Positions 1-8,045 are shown, numbered from the stretch's first letter. The stretch is DNA of 36,463 bases from Arthrobacter sp. Soil764 (GCF_001428075.1 NZ_LMSI01000011.1:1-36463); one strand, 5' to 3'. Notes: a model not told the origin generated them from the sequence alone. Numbers and translations: made by a program.

Positions 1-259
1 GCTCCTCCACCTCCGCCGGCAGGATCAGCTCCGGATGGAACCCCTCCAACCCCAACAGCACAGCGGTCATCGTCCCGTGCCCGTGCCCCGTCGCGGCCAG
101 CGACCCATACAAATCCACCCGCAACCCCGCCAGCTCCGCCAGCACCCCAGAGGCCTTCAACTCCTCCGCAAAAACGGCAGCAGCCCGCATCGGCCCCACA
201 GTATGGGACGAGGAAGGCCCAATCCCGATCGAAAACAGGTCAAAGACTCCGACTGCCAT
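1..259 (-). CDS. sdaA: L-serine ammonia-lyase (L-serine dehydratase), N-terminal part, cut by window edge
   Basis: Only the first 86 codons are present; the gene continues beyond position 1. The reading from ATG at 257-259 begins [20 protein letters not shown], the N-terminal signature of iron-sulfur L-serine dehydratases ([19 protein letters not shown]), followed by a [12 protein letters not shown] stretch also typical of the beta domain. The family deaminates L-serine to pyruvate and ammonia in the cytoplasm with a 4Fe-4S cluster; the cluster cysteines lie in the missing C-terminal part. A purine-rich AAGGAT stands just upstream of the ATG. The gene lies downstream of gcvP-gcvT on the same strand, which fits conversion of glycine-derived serine to pyruvate. 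Identity is secure, but completeness cannot be judged. Confidence 0.9.
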   Translation of the reverse strand, partial: MAVGVFDLFSIGIGPSSSHTVGPMRAAAVFAEELKASGVLAELAGLRVDLYGSLAATGHGHGTMTAVLLGLEGFHPELILPAEVEE

Positions 260-347
260 AACTAAATCCTTACTGAAAACTCTGATGGGGTGCGTGGCCG
301 GGTTTGGGTGCGCCTGGCCGAATTCCTCCGCGGGCTCGGTCGCGTAG

Positions 348-450
348 ACGCCCGCTGCGCGGACGTGACGCTCCCTTAGACGCCCGCCTCCGGAATCCGC
401 CCAGTCGCGAACGCCCGTCACCCAGGCGACAGGGCAAGCATGCAACGCCC
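348..450. repeat. Four spaced ACGCCC motifs upstream of sdaA
   Basis: ACGCCC(G) starts at 348, 380, 411 and 445, so the steps are 32, 31 and 34 bp, close to three helical turns. The first two copies share a longer core, TAGACGCCCGC (344-354 and 377-387); the third and fourth are AACGCCCGTC-like and AACGCCCACG. They lie 90 to 190 bp upstream of the sdaA start, on one face of the helix if phased. They could be sites for a regulator or chance in GC-rich DNA. Confidence 0.3.
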
Positions 451-552
451 ACGGGAGGTGTCTGGACTGGAGCAGGAAACACGCCGTCTTCACCCACTTC
501 CTGTACGAGCTGACGATGTCTGCGCAAAATCGCAACGTCCGCGCGAGGGGCC

Positions 553-626
553 GGCGGAGCCGGACTTTTCGAAAGCGTGCGTCAAAGCGACGAAGGAGCA
601 GCACGCGTGAAAATGTCCGGTCCGCC
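553..626. repeat. Imperfect inverted repeat (long hairpin) downstream of gcvT
   Basis: The left arm 553-570 (GGCGGAGCCGGACTTTTC) is nearly the reverse complement of the right arm 609-626 (GAAAATGTCCGGTCCGCC). Inside it, GCGTGC at 575-580 pairs with GCACGC at 601-606, leaving a loop of about 20 nt. The whole could fold as a 74-nt hairpin on either strand. It begins 29 bp after the gcvT stop on the minus strand. There is no clean T-run after it on that strand, so it is not a textbook terminator; processing, mRNA protection or a small repeat element are alternatives. Confidence 0.55.
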
Positions 627-655
627 AGTCCCGAAGCCAGCCACGGAGCAGCAGC

Positions 656-1804
656 CTATGGTTCGCGTTTGTAGAACGGGAGGTGGACGACTTCGAACGG
701 TTCGGCCTTGCCGCGGAGATCGATATCCAGGGCCGTGCCGGGTGCCGAGTGTTCGACGTCGACGTAGGCCATGGCGATGGGGTAACCCAGGGTGGGCGAC
801 GGCTGGCCGGAGGTGACTTCGCCGACGGTGGTGCCCTCCTTGAGGACGGGGTAGTGGGCGCGGCCGGCGCGGCGGCCCTGGCCTTTGAGCCCTACGAGGC
901 GGCGGCCGGAGGTGCTGCCGGCGCCGGCTTCCTTCATGGCTGCCAGGGCGGCTTTGCCCACGAAGTCGCCTTCCTTGGAGAGGGCGACGACGGCGCCCAG
1001 GCCGGCGGCGAACGGGTCGCCCTGCAGCGACAGTTCGTTGCCGTACAGGGGCATTCCTGCTTCAAGGCGGAGGGAGTCGCGGGAGGCGAGGCCTGCCGGG
1101 ATCAGTTCCCCGTCGTCGGCGATGGCGATCAGGGCCTGCCACAGCGCCGGGGCGTCGTGGTTGTCCACGAAGATCTCGAACCCGTCTTCACCGGTGTATC
1201 CGGTGCGCGCAAGCAGCAGTTCCTTGCCGGCGCCACCTACCAGGAGCGGAACGGCAGCCGCGGCGTAGTACTTCAACTCCCGGACCAGTGCGTGCTGTTC
1301 GGCCGGAACCAGGCGCAGCAGGAGTTCCTGGGCTTTGGGACCCTGGACGGCGATCAGGGAAGTGCGGGCTGAGGCATCATCCACCACCACATTGAACCCG
1401 GCGGCCCGGTCCTGCAGGGCTGCAGCGACCACGGCGGCGTTGCCCGCGTTGGGGACCACCAGGAAGACGTCGGTACCATCCTGCGCGGTGGGACGGCGGT
1501 AAGTGATGAGGTCGTCGATGATGCCGCCGTCCTCGTTGCAGATCAGCGAGTACTTGGCCTTGCCCACGGCCATGGCGGAGATCTTGCCCACCAGGGCGTA
1601 GTCCAGGAAGGCTGCGGCATCCGGGCCGGTCACCCAGACTTCGCCCATGTGGGAGAGATCGAACAGGCCGGCAGCGTTGCGGACGGCGTGGTGCTCGGCC
1701 AGCTCCGAGCTGTACTTGAGCGGCATCTGCCACCCGCCGAAGTCCGTAAAGGACGCGCCGAGCTTTTTATGCTCGTCGTAAAGCGCCGTGTATTTCTCAG
1801 TCAT
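656..1804 (-). CDS. gcvT: Glycine cleavage system T protein (aminomethyltransferase)
   Basis: A 382-residue protein, close to the family's usual 365-380. It transfers the methylene group from the aminomethyl-lipoyl arm of GcvH to tetrahydrofolate and releases ammonia. The N-terminus (LYDEHKKLGASFTDFGGWQMPLKY) and the LFDLSHMGE motif near residue 48 are hallmark GcvT folate-binding sequences. The G.TGYTGEDGFEIF stretch near residue 205 and the LRLEAGMPLYGNEL stretch near residue 245 are the conserved central domain. ATG at 1804 is preceded by AAGGA at suitable spacing. It starts 11 bp after the gcvP stop and is surely cotranscribed with it, so the riboswitch upstream of gcvP should control it too. 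No gcvH follows, which is unusual for the unit. Confidence 0.96.
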   Translation of the reverse strand: MTEKYTALYDEHKKLGASFTDFGGWQMPLKYSSELAEHHAVRNAAGLFDLSHMGEVWVTGPDAAAFLDYALVGKISAMAVGKAKYSLICNEDGGIIDDLITYRRPTAQDGTDVFLVVPNAGNAAVVAAALQDRAAGFNVVVDDASARTSLIAVQGPKAQELLLRLVPAEQHALVRELKYYAAAAVPLLVGGAGKELLLARTGYTGEDGFEIFVDNHDAPALWQALIAIADDGELIPAGLASRDSLRLEAGMPLYGNELSLQGDPFAAGLGAVVALSKEGDFVGKAALAAMKEAGAGSTSGRRLVGLKGQGRRAGRAHYPVLKEGTTVGEVTSGQPSPTLGYPIAMAYVDVEHSAPGTALDIDLRGKAEPFEVVHLPFYKREP

Positions 1805-1815
1805 GGTGCCGGTCC

Positions 1816-4674
1816 TTAGTTTTCGAAGTCTTCCAGCGGCGGGCAGGAGCAGATCAGGTTCCGGTCGCCGGCGGCGCCGTCGATCCTGCCCACCGGCGGA
1901 AAATACTTGTCCTGCTTGTGGTGGGCAGGGAAGGCGGCCTGCTCCCGCGGGTACGCGCGGTCCCAGTCAGAGCTGACGACGGCGGCCGCCGTGTGGGGTG
2001 CGCGGCGCAAGGGTGAGTCCGCCACGGCAAAGTCGCCGTTGGCCACCTGGTCGATTTCTTTTCGGATGCTGATCATGGCCTCGATGAAGCGGTCGATCTC
2101 CGCCAGGTCCTCGGACTCGGTGGGCTCCACCATCAGGGTGCCGGCCACCGGGAACGAAAGGGTGGGGGCGTGGAAGCCGAAGTCGATGAGGCGCTTGGCC
2201 ACATCCTCGGCGGTAACGCCGGTCTTCGCCGTGAGTTCGCGCAGGTCCAGGATGCACTCGTGGGCCACCAATCCGCCCTCGCCCGTGTACAGAACCGGGA
2301 AGTATTCGTTCAGGCGGGAGGCGACGTAGTTCGCTGCCAGCAGCGCGGACTTGGTGGCCTCGGTCAGGCCCTCACCGCCCATGAGCTTCACGTAGGCCCA
2401 GGAAATCGGCAGCACGCCCGCCGAGCCGAACCGGGACGCGGAAATCGCAACCCCGTGCCCGTCCTCGTGCGCAGCCTTGTTCGCATCGCCCGGCATAAAC
2501 GGTGCCAGGTGCGCCTTGGCGGCAACCGGCCCAACACCGGGGCCGCCGCCGCCATGCGGAATGCAGAAGGTCTTGTGCAGGTTCAGGTGGGACACGTCGC
2601 CGCCGAACTGGCCCGGCTGCGCAAGCCCCACCAGGGCGTTCAGGTTGGCGCCGTCGATGTAGACCTGTCCTCCGGCGGCATGCACGGCATCGCAGACCTC
2701 ACGGACGTCCCCGTCATACACCCCATGCGTGGACGGGTAGGTGATCATGATGCAGGACAGGACATCCTTGTGGGCATCGATCTTGGCCGTGAGGTCATCG
2801 TGGTCGATCGTCCCGTCAGCTGCGGTGGCGACGACGACGACCTTCATCCCGGCGAGCACGGCGGAGGCGGCATTGGTGCCGTGGGCCGATGCCGGAATCA
2901 GGCAGACGTTGCGCTGCTGGTCGCCGCGGGAGTGGTGGTAGCCGCGGATCGCCAGCAGGCCCGCGAGCTCACCCTGGGAACCGGCGTTGGGCTGGATGGA
3001 CACCTGGTCGTAGCCGGTGATCGTGGTCAGGTCCGCCTCAAGGTCGGCGATCAGTTCACGCCAGCCTTCGGTCTGGGAGTCAGGGGCGAACGGGTGGATG
3101 GAGGCGAACTCGGGCCAGGAGATGGCCTCCATCTCCGCGGTGGCGTTCAGCTTCATGGTGCAGGAGCCAAGTGGGATCATGGTGCGGTCCAGCGCCAGGT
3201 CCCGGTCCGAGAGCTTGCGGATGTAGCGCAGCAGCTGGGTTTCGGAGCGGTGCGTGTTGAACACCGGGTGCTGCAGGAAGTCGGAGGAACGCTCGACGGC
3301 GGACTCCAGCCCGAAGCCCTGGTCCTCACCCTGGCCGTCCGCAACCTTGGCGCCAAAGACATCGGCCACCTGGGCGACGATGGCCGGCGTCGTGGTTTCA
3401 TCGAGGGCGATGCCGACGGTATCGGCGTCGACACTGCGCAGGTTGATGCCCCGCGCCTCGGCGTCGGCAATGATGCCGGCAGCCCGTCCGGGCACCCGGA
3501 CGGTCAGGGTATCGAAGAAGCTCTTGTGCAGGACGTCGACGCCGGCAGTGGCAAGCGAGGCCGCCAGGACACGGGCGTGGCCATGCGCCGTTTCGGCGAT
3601 CGCCTTCAGCCCGTCGGGGCCGTGGTACACCGCGTACATGGAGGCGACAATGGCCAAGAGCGCCTGGGCGGTGCAGATGTTGGACGTGGCCTTCTCGCGG
3701 CGGATGTGCTGTTCGCGGGTCTGCAGGGCCAGGCGGTAGGCGGGAACGCCGGCGTCGTCCTTGGACACGCCCACCAGGCGGCCGGGAAGTGAGCGCTCCA
3801 GGCCCTTGCGGACGGCCATGTAGGCAGCGTGCGGACCGCCGAAGAACAGCGGAACACCAAAGCGCTGGGCTGAGCCGACCGCGATGTCCGCGCCCTGCTC
3901 ACCCGGAGGGGTAATGAGCGTAAGGGCCAGCAGGTCCGCGGCCACGGTCACCAGCGCGCCGCGCTCCTTTGCTGCGGCGATCACGCTTGACTGGTCCCAG
4001 ACCCGGCCCGAAGCGCCGGGCTGCTGCAGCACCACACCGTTGATGTCACCGTCGGGCAGGCCCTTGGAGAGATCGGCCACCTCCACCTCGAAGCCGAGCG
4101 CCTCCGCGCGGCCCTTGACAATGGCGATGGTCTGCGGGAGCACGTCGACGTCCAGGACGGTCTTGCCGTCGGCCGCGGGCTTGGCCTTGTTGGCGCGGCG
4201 CATCAGCAGCACGGCCTCAGCCACGGCGGTTGCTTCATCGAGCAGCGACGCGTTGGCAATAGGCAGCCCCACGAGGTCCTGCACCATGGTCTGGAAGTTC
4301 AGCAGGGCCTCGAGCCGGCCCTGGGAAATCTCCGGCTGGTACGGGGTGTAGGCGGTGTACCAGGCCGGGGACTCCAGGATGTTGCGGCGGATCACCGGCG
4401 GAGTCACGGTATCGGAGTAGCCCTGCCCGATCAGCTGCACGGCCGTCTTGTTCTTTGCGGCAAGCTTCCGCAGTTCGGTGAGGACTTCAACCTCACTGAG
4501 CGCGTCCTGCAGGCGAAGCGCGGTGTCTTGGCGGATGACCTTGGGAACGGCGGTATCAACCAGGGAGTCGACCGAGTCGTAGCCTACGGCTTTGAGCATG
4601 GTGTCGACGTCGGCCTGGCGGCGCGCGCCGATATGGCGGTCTACGAAAGTGGTGGAGGCTGGGGTAACCGACAC
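1816..4674 (-). CDS. gcvP: Glycine dehydrogenase (decarboxylating), P protein
   Basis: A 952-residue single-chain P protein, the usual length for the fused alpha-beta type. It decarboxylates glycine with pyridoxal phosphate and passes the aminomethyl group to lipoyl-GcvH. The N-terminus has the family pattern [14 protein letters not shown]. The PLP lysine is in [18 protein letters not shown], roughly residue 700, and the glycine-rich segment after it is intact. The C-terminus ends with the [10 protein letters not shown] pattern common in P proteins. The start is GTG at 4672-4674 with GGAG about 8 nt upstream. A tandem glycine riboswitch fills the leader, so expression should rise with glycine. 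gcvT follows directly. Confidence 0.97.
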   Translation of the reverse strand: MSVTPASTTFVDRHIGARRQADVDTMLKAVGYDSVDSLVDTAVPKVIRQDTALRLQDALSEVEVLTELRKLAAKNKTAVQLIGQGYSDTVTPPVIRRNILESPAWYTAYTPYQPEISQGRLEALLNFQTMVQDLVGLPIANASLLDEATAVAEAVLLMRRANKAKPAADGKTVLDVDVLPQTIAIVKGRAEALGFEVEVADLSKGLPDGDINGVVLQQPGASGRVWDQSSVIAAAKERGALVTVAADLLALTLITPPGEQGADIAVGSAQRFGVPLFFGGPHAAYMAVRKGLERSLPGRLVGVSKDDAGVPAYRLALQTREQHIRREKATSNICTAQALLAIVASMYAVYHGPDGLKAIAETAHGHARVLAASLATAGVDVLHKSFFDTLTVRVPGRAAGIIADAEARGINLRSVDADTVGIALDETTTPAIVAQVADVFGAKVADGQGEDQGFGLESAVERSSDFLQHPVFNTHRSETQLLRYIRKLSDRDLALDRTMIPLGSCTMKLNATAEMEAISWPEFASIHPFAPDSQTEGWRELIADLEADLTTITGYDQVSIQPNAGSQGELAGLLAIRGYHHSRGDQQRNVCLIPASAHGTNAASAVLAGMKVVVVATAADGTIDHDDLTAKIDAHKDVLSCIMITYPSTHGVYDGDVREVCDAVHAAGGQVYIDGANLNALVGLAQPGQFGGDVSHLNLHKTFCIPHGGGGPGVGPVAAKAHLAPFMPGDANKAAHEDGHGVAISASRFGSAGVLPISWAYVKLMGGEGLTEATKSALLAANYVASRLNEYFPVLYTGEGGLVAHECILDLRELTAKTGVTAEDVAKRLIDFGFHAPTLSFPVAGTLMVEPTESEDLAEIDRFIEAMISIRKEIDQVANGDFAVADSPLRRAPHTAAAVVSSDWDRAYPREQAAFPAHHKQDKYFPPVGRIDGAAGDRNLICSCPPLEDFEN

Positions 4675-4730
4675 GAAGGAACTCCATTTACTCAGGCGGC
4701 GAAGGGTACGCCACAGCTATTCGGGTCCCT

Positions 4731-4955
4731 CCCCGCTCTGTATTGGACCTGAGAGTTTCCGCGTTGCCTGCCTGGGCAGGACCCGCTTGCACCGTCGGTG
4801 AGCACAACAGTCCCTGCACTCCCAAAGGGTGGTGGACTGCCTGCTGCTTTCCAGAGGTGCCTCGCCGCGGCGGTACAGGGGCCTGCGAGATTCCTGGGGA
4901 GGATTTGCTCCAACGGCGCCTGCCTGTACTTCCGGCAGAACTCTCCCGCCGCAGA
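4731..4955 (-). promoter_or_regulatory. Tandem glycine riboswitch in the gcvP leader
   Basis: Read on the minus strand, the leader has two glycine-aptamer-like modules. Module I (about 4955 to 4858) contains GGGAGAG, then GCCGTTGGAGCAAATCCTCC, then TCTCGCAGGC and CCTGTACCGC. Module II (about 4857 to 4731) contains CCTCTGGAAAGC, then CACCGACGGTGCAAGC, then AAACTCTCAGGTCC and ACAGAG. These match the conserved glycine-riboswitch cores (GCCGAAGGAGCAA and CUCUCAGG-AAAAGGACAGAG patterns), joined by a very short linker as in classic cooperative pairs. The gcvP GTG lies 56 nt beyond the end. No strong terminator is visible after module II, so translational control is possible. The edges are approximate. 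Confidence 0.9.
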
Positions 4956-4977
4956 TCAAAGGCTATTCATTTGTCGA

Positions 4978-5006
4978 ACCATAAGGGCCGGTGACAGCCC
5001 TCACAA
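4978..5006 (-). promoter_or_regulatory. Candidate gcvP promoter
   Basis: On the minus strand TTGTGA (5006-5001) and TATGGT (4983-4978) are separated by exactly 17 bp. A start near 4971 would place the whole riboswitch in a leader of about 300 nt. The spacing and position are good, and the -10 match is moderate. Confidence 0.5.
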
Positions 5007-5052
5007 CTCTCTATTGTCCTACGCCGCAGCCCCTCCCGGCAAATGACCCGAA

Positions 5053-5601
5053 CTACCTCCGGAGCCGCTCCAAAGCGGCCAGGAGTTCCTCCACGTCGGC
5101 GGCCGCTCCCCCTGCCGGAGCGGGGGCAACGGACAGCATGGCGTTGAAGTACAGGCCGTCCCCCATGTAGAGGACCGCCTTGGCCAGGCCGGGCCCAACG
5201 TCGGCAGCGATCTCGTCCAACCAGCGCTGCTGGATGGCCGCGAACCGGCGCCTTGTCTCTTCATGGGCCACCTCTGCAAGCCGGGTGGCGGCCACGATGG
5301 CGCGGTCCAGCGGAGTATCGGCCCAGACGGAGGAACGGATGAAGTATGCCGCGGCGCCTTCAGCGGCAGCAGCCATCGCGTCGGCATCCTCCCGGGCGAG
5401 GCCCTCCAGCCGGTCAAGCAGCACGGCGATGAGCGCTTCCTTATTGGGGAAGTGGTAGAGGAGTCCGCCTTTGGACACCCCCGCCTTGCGGGCCACGGCA
5501 TCAAGGGTGGCCGCGCGCTCCCCCACTTCGATCAGCAGGGACTCGAAGGCGTCCAGGACTGCGTCACGGGCAACAGGCTTTCGGGGCATGCCTTCCATCA
5601 T
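5053..5601 (-). CDS. TetR/AcrR-family transcriptional regulator
   Basis: About 180 residues, usual for TetR proteins. The N-terminal helix-turn-helix is clear: ATLDAVARKAGVSKGGLLYHFPNKEALIAVLL, with the GG(L)LYHF motif of the recognition helix. The C-terminal ligand domain resembles the TetR_C group with a long Ala-rich helix. It is divergent from an efflux pump, and a perfect palindrome lies between them, so it is probably a drug-responsive repressor of the pump and itself. The start is uncertain. ATGs at 5601, 5598 and 5589 give MMEGMPRK, MEGMPRK or MPRK, and an in-frame ATG at 5637 sits where a leaderless start could be, but its extra residues (FPCFCL) look non-native. I chose 5601. Confidence 0.9.
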   Translation of the reverse strand: MMEGMPRKPVARDAVLDAFESLLIEVGERAATLDAVARKAGVSKGGLLYHFPNKEALIAVLLDRLEGLAREDADAMAAAAEGAAAYFIRSSVWADTPLDRAIVAATRLAEVAHEETRRRFAAIQQRWLDEIAADVGPGLAKAVLYMGDGLYFNAMLSVAPAPAGGAAADVEELLAALERLRR

Positions 5602-5642
5602 GCCTGCCACCAGGCAGAAACACGGAAATTCCTCCATTTCTA

Positions 5643-5668
5643 AACTGTACCGTCTGGACGGTACAGTT
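5643..5668. promoter_or_regulatory. Perfect palindromic operator between tetR and the MFS gene
   Basis: Arms AACTGTACCGTC (5643-5654) and GACGGTACAGTT (5657-5668) are exact reverse complements around a TG spacer, 26 bp in all. A TACAGT hexamer occurs at the outer part of each arm, suitable as a -10 element in both directions. A bound TetR dimer would therefore block both divergent promoters. Family context makes this the likely operator of the adjacent TetR. Confidence 0.88.
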
Positions 5669-5674
5669 ATTTCC

Positions 5675-7234
5675 ATGACCACTTTCATCAAGAGTTCCGC
5701 GTCCGCGCAGGCGGCCGCTACCGCCCCGCGCTCCCCCTGGCGGGACTGGCTGGCGCTGGGGCTGCTGATGTTCCCGGTACTGCTGGTGGCGGTGGACAAC
5801 ACGGCGCTGACATTCGCGCTGCCCGCCATCGCAGGGGCCCTGGAACCCACCGGAGTGCAGCTCCTGTGGATCGTTGACGCCTACCCACTGGTACTCGCCG
5901 GGCTGCTGGTATCGATGGGAAGCCTGGGCGACCGGATTGGGCGGCGGAGGCTGCTGATCCTTGGCAGCATCGGCTTTGCCGGACTGTCCGTTGCCACCGC
6001 CTTTGCACCGGCGCCGGAGTGGCTTATCGCCGGCCGCGCCGCCCTGGGATTCTTCGGCGCCATGCTGATGCCTTCCACCCTGTCGCTGATCCGCAACATC
6101 TTCCCGGAGCCCAACCGCCGGAGGCTGGCCGTGGCCATCTGGGCTGCCGGCTTCTCCGGCGGCGCGGCGCTGGGTCCGATCGTCGGCGGATGGCTGGTGG
6201 AGCGCTTCTGGTGGGGCGCCGTATTCCTGGTGGCGGTCCCGCTCATGCTCCCCCTGCTGGCCTTTGGACCGGCCGTGATTCCCGAATCGAAGGATCCGGC
6301 GCCCGGCAAGGTGGATATCCCCAGCATCATGCTCTCCATGCTGGTCATGGTGCCCGTTGTCTACGGAATCAAGGCAGTTGCCACCGAAGGCCCGGGGACT
6401 GCAGGCCTGGGGGCAATCGCCTTCGGTCTGGCGATGGGGACCGTGTTCGTGCGGCGGCAGCACCGGCTGAAGCACCCGCTGCTGGACATGTCCCTGTTCC
6501 GGAACAGGGTGTTCAGCATGGCCATCAGCGCCAACATCCTTGCCCTGTTCTCCTTCAACGGGTTCATCCTGTTCCTTGCCCAGCACCTCCAGCTCCTCGA
6601 AGGCATGACCCCGTCCGCGGCGGGAGTTGCCATGATCCCGGCACTGGCCGCCACGGTGGTGGCCGGGCTGGTGGTGGTGCCGCTGGTCCGCAAGGTCCGC
6701 CCCGGCTTCGTGGTGGCGGCGGGATTGGCCTTCAGCGCTGCGGGCTACACCATGGTGACGTTCGGGAACCACGACGGCGGACCCTCGCTGCTGCTGGCGG
6801 CGCTCCTGGTCCTGGCACTGGGCGTGGGCACGGCTGAAACCATCTCGAACGACCTCATCCTCGGGTCCGCCCCGCCGGAGAAGTCAGGCGCTGCCGCGGC
6901 GATCTCGGAAACAGGCTACGAGGTGGGCTCGCTGCTGGGGACCGCGGTGCTGGGCTCTATCCTGACCGCGTCCTACCAGCAGAACCTGCGGCTGCCCGCG
7001 GGACTGGACGGCATGCTGCCCGGATCCACCCTGCACAATGCCCGTGAAACGCTCGCCGGCGCAATTGAAGCAGCAAACCTGGTGCCCGAATCACTGTCGG
7101 CAGCCGTCCGCGAAGCTGCGGCAGCAGCGTTTGATTCCGGCGTCCACATCACTGCGGCGATTGGGCTGGTACTGATGGCGACGGCGGCAGTCCTCGCCGC
7201 CGTCGTGCTGCGGAAAGTGCCGAAAGCGGCCTAG
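5675..7234 (+). CDS. MFS efflux transporter, DHA2 (14-TM, EmrB/QacA-like) type
   Basis: A 519-residue membrane protein with about 14 hydrophobic segments, the DHA2 drug:H+ antiporter architecture. Visible motifs are the first-helix VAVDNTALTFALPAI pattern, motif A GSLGDRIGRRRLL between TM2 and TM3, and motif C-like GFSGGAALGPIVGG in TM5. It would export hydrophobic or cationic drugs using the proton gradient; the substrate cannot be told. An open frame extends upstream, but ATG at 5675 is chosen because the extension runs through tetR on the other strand and the operator. No Shine-Dalgarno is seen. With TACAGT at 5662-5667 as -10, transcription would begin at or next to the ATG, suggesting a leaderless mRNA. 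It is controlled by the divergent TetR. Confidence 0.93.
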   Translation: MTTFIKSSASAQAAATAPRSPWRDWLALGLLMFPVLLVAVDNTALTFALPAIAGALEPTGVQLLWIVDAYPLVLAGLLVSMGSLGDRIGRRRLLILGSIGFAGLSVATAFAPAPEWLIAGRAALGFFGAMLMPSTLSLIRNIFPEPNRRRLAVAIWAAGFSGGAALGPIVGGWLVERFWWGAVFLVAVPLMLPLLAFGPAVIPESKDPAPGKVDIPSIMLSMLVMVPVVYGIKAVATEGPGTAGLGAIAFGLAMGTVFVRRQHRLKHPLLDMSLFRNRVFSMAISANILALFSFNGFILFLAQHLQLLEGMTPSAAGVAMIPALAATVVAGLVVVPLVRKVRPGFVVAAGLAFSAAGYTMVTFGNHDGGPSLLLAALLVLALGVGTAETISNDLILGSAPPEKSGAAAAISETGYEVGSLLGTAVLGSILTASYQQNLRLPAGLDGMLPGSTLHNARETLAGAIEAANLVPESLSAAVREAAAAAFDSGVHITAAIGLVLMATAAVLAAVVLRKVPKAA

Positions 7235-7263
7235 CAGCCGAGGGTGTGCTGTGCTGGCTGCAC

Positions 7264-7309
7264 AAAGGCGCCCGGCGTCGAGGGAATACCTCGGCGCCGG
7301 GCGCCCTTT
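7264..7309. terminator. Bidirectional terminator between MFS gene and dps
   Basis: AAAGGCGCCCGGCG then CGAGG (7264 to about 7283) pairs with CCTCG and GCGCCGGGCGCCCTTT (to 7309) with a small mismatch and a GAATA loop. A-tracts and T-tracts flank the stem on both sides, and it sits between convergent genes. Confidence 0.8.
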
Positions 7310-7343
7310 GAAATGGCAGCGGGCTGCGCGCCCGCCGACCCCG

Positions 7344-7823
7344 CTACTTGGAGTCGGCGGCGGTTACCTTGGCGGTGGGCTTCATGTTCTCGGCCTGCAC
7401 CATCCACGCAAACTGCTCCAGCCGGGCAATGAACTCATGGAGGAGGTCCGCCGAGGTGGGATCCTCCTCATCCACCTCGTCATGGACTTTGCGCATGGTT
7501 CCCACCGCGGCCTCCATGGCGGCAACGATCCGCTCAATGGCATCCGTGGTGCTGATCAGCCCGTCAGGGAACTGGGCCAGGCTGGTGGTTTCGGCAACCG
7601 TTGAGCTGCGGCCGTCCGGGAGCGCGTGCAGGGCACGCATGCGCTCGGCAGTGTCGTCCGCGAACTGCCGGGCAGCGTCCACGATTTCATCAAGCTGCAG
7701 GTGAAGGTCGCGGAAGTTGGTGCCCACGATGTTCCAGTGCGCCTGCTTCCCCTGAACGTGGAGTTCGATCAGGTCCGCCAGGACAGCCTGCAGGTTGTTG
7801 GTCAGTGTCGGTGAAGCTTTCAT
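7344..7823 (-). CDS. dps: Dps-family DNA-binding ferritin-like protein
   Basis: A 159-residue protein of typical Dps length. Dps forms a hollow dodecamer that oxidises and stores iron and protects DNA in stress. The ferroxidase signature is visible: the KQAHWNIVGTNFRDLHLQLDEI segment near residues 27-48 gives the His pair and Asp, and the following ADDTAERMRALHALPDG supplies the acidic residues and the Dps/NAP LPDG motif. The C-terminal tail KPTAKVTAADSK is short and lightly basic and may help DNA contact. ATG at 7823 has AGGAGG four bases upstream, a strong site. It is a single gene ending at a terminator shared with the MFS gene. Confidence 0.95.
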   Translation of the reverse strand: MKASPTLTNNLQAVLADLIELHVQGKQAHWNIVGTNFRDLHLQLDEIVDAARQFADDTAERMRALHALPDGRSSTVAETTSLAQFPDGLISTTDAIERIVAAMEAAVGTMRKVHDEVDEEDPTSADLLHEFIARLEQFAWMVQAENMKPTAKVTAADSK

Positions 7824-7936
7824 GCATCCTCCTCAAGTGGTCCAATACGGCCGACGCTACCAGCCGCCCGCCATGCGGCGGCAGGGCCTGCGGCAATTTC
7901 TCAGTGAGCTTACTAATTCCAGGCAGGCAGTCATAA

Positions 7937-8005
7937 ACGAATGTGATTCATATTGCGTCTTGCATCACAGGGCGCGTGCCCCCATACTAAATGAACGCCA
8001 TTCAT
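7937..8005 (+). promoter_or_regulatory. Permease promoter flanked by two copies of a palindromic operator
   Basis: Operator copy 1 (7937-7951, ACGAATGTGATTCAT) and copy 2 (7991-8005, ATGAACGCCATTCAT) both fit the palindrome ATGAATG-N-CATTCAT, with two and one mismatches respectively. Between them is a promoter with TTGCAT at 7960-7965, a 17-bp spacer and CATACT at 7983-7988. Copy 1 is just upstream of the -35 and copy 2 just downstream of the -10, centres 54 bp apart. The motif shape suits a TetR or GntR regulator. No regulator gene for it lies next to this site. Confidence 0.65.
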
Positions 8006-8045
8006 ATAGTGACCTCCGTCTCACAGCCTTCCAGAAAGTGGTGCC

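Larger units (their letters stand above)
260..655. other. Long structured gap between gcvT and sdaA, no convincing gene
   Basis: This 396-bp stretch separates two genes of one likely pathway unit. I see no frame in it with a recognisable protein. An 85-codon frame on the minus strand (270-527) has a low-complexity Arg/Gly/Pro composition typical of chance frames in GC-rich DNA. Translating by eye for a GcvH lipoyl-domain motif (ESVKAVSD-like) gave nothing. The stretch does contain a long imperfect inverted repeat (553-626) and four regularly spaced ACGCCC motifs (348-450), listed separately. The last 20 bases before sdaA carry its ribosome binding site. Confidence 0.6.

Noticed and set aside
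344..450. CRISPR-like array from the spaced ACGCCC motifs
   Set aside because: The repeats are only 6-11 bp and degenerate, there are four units, and no cas gene is present.
260..655. Degraded gcvH or a second glycine riboswitch in the gcvT-sdaA gap
   Set aside because: Neither a lipoyl-domain motif nor the paired aptamer cores (GGAGCAA with CTCTCAGG) could be found on either strand.
2170..3792. A 540-codon plus-strand frame opposite gcvP
   Set aside because: Gly/Val/Asp/Arg-rich mirror of the gcvP coding strand with no recognisable motif; gcvP is certain.
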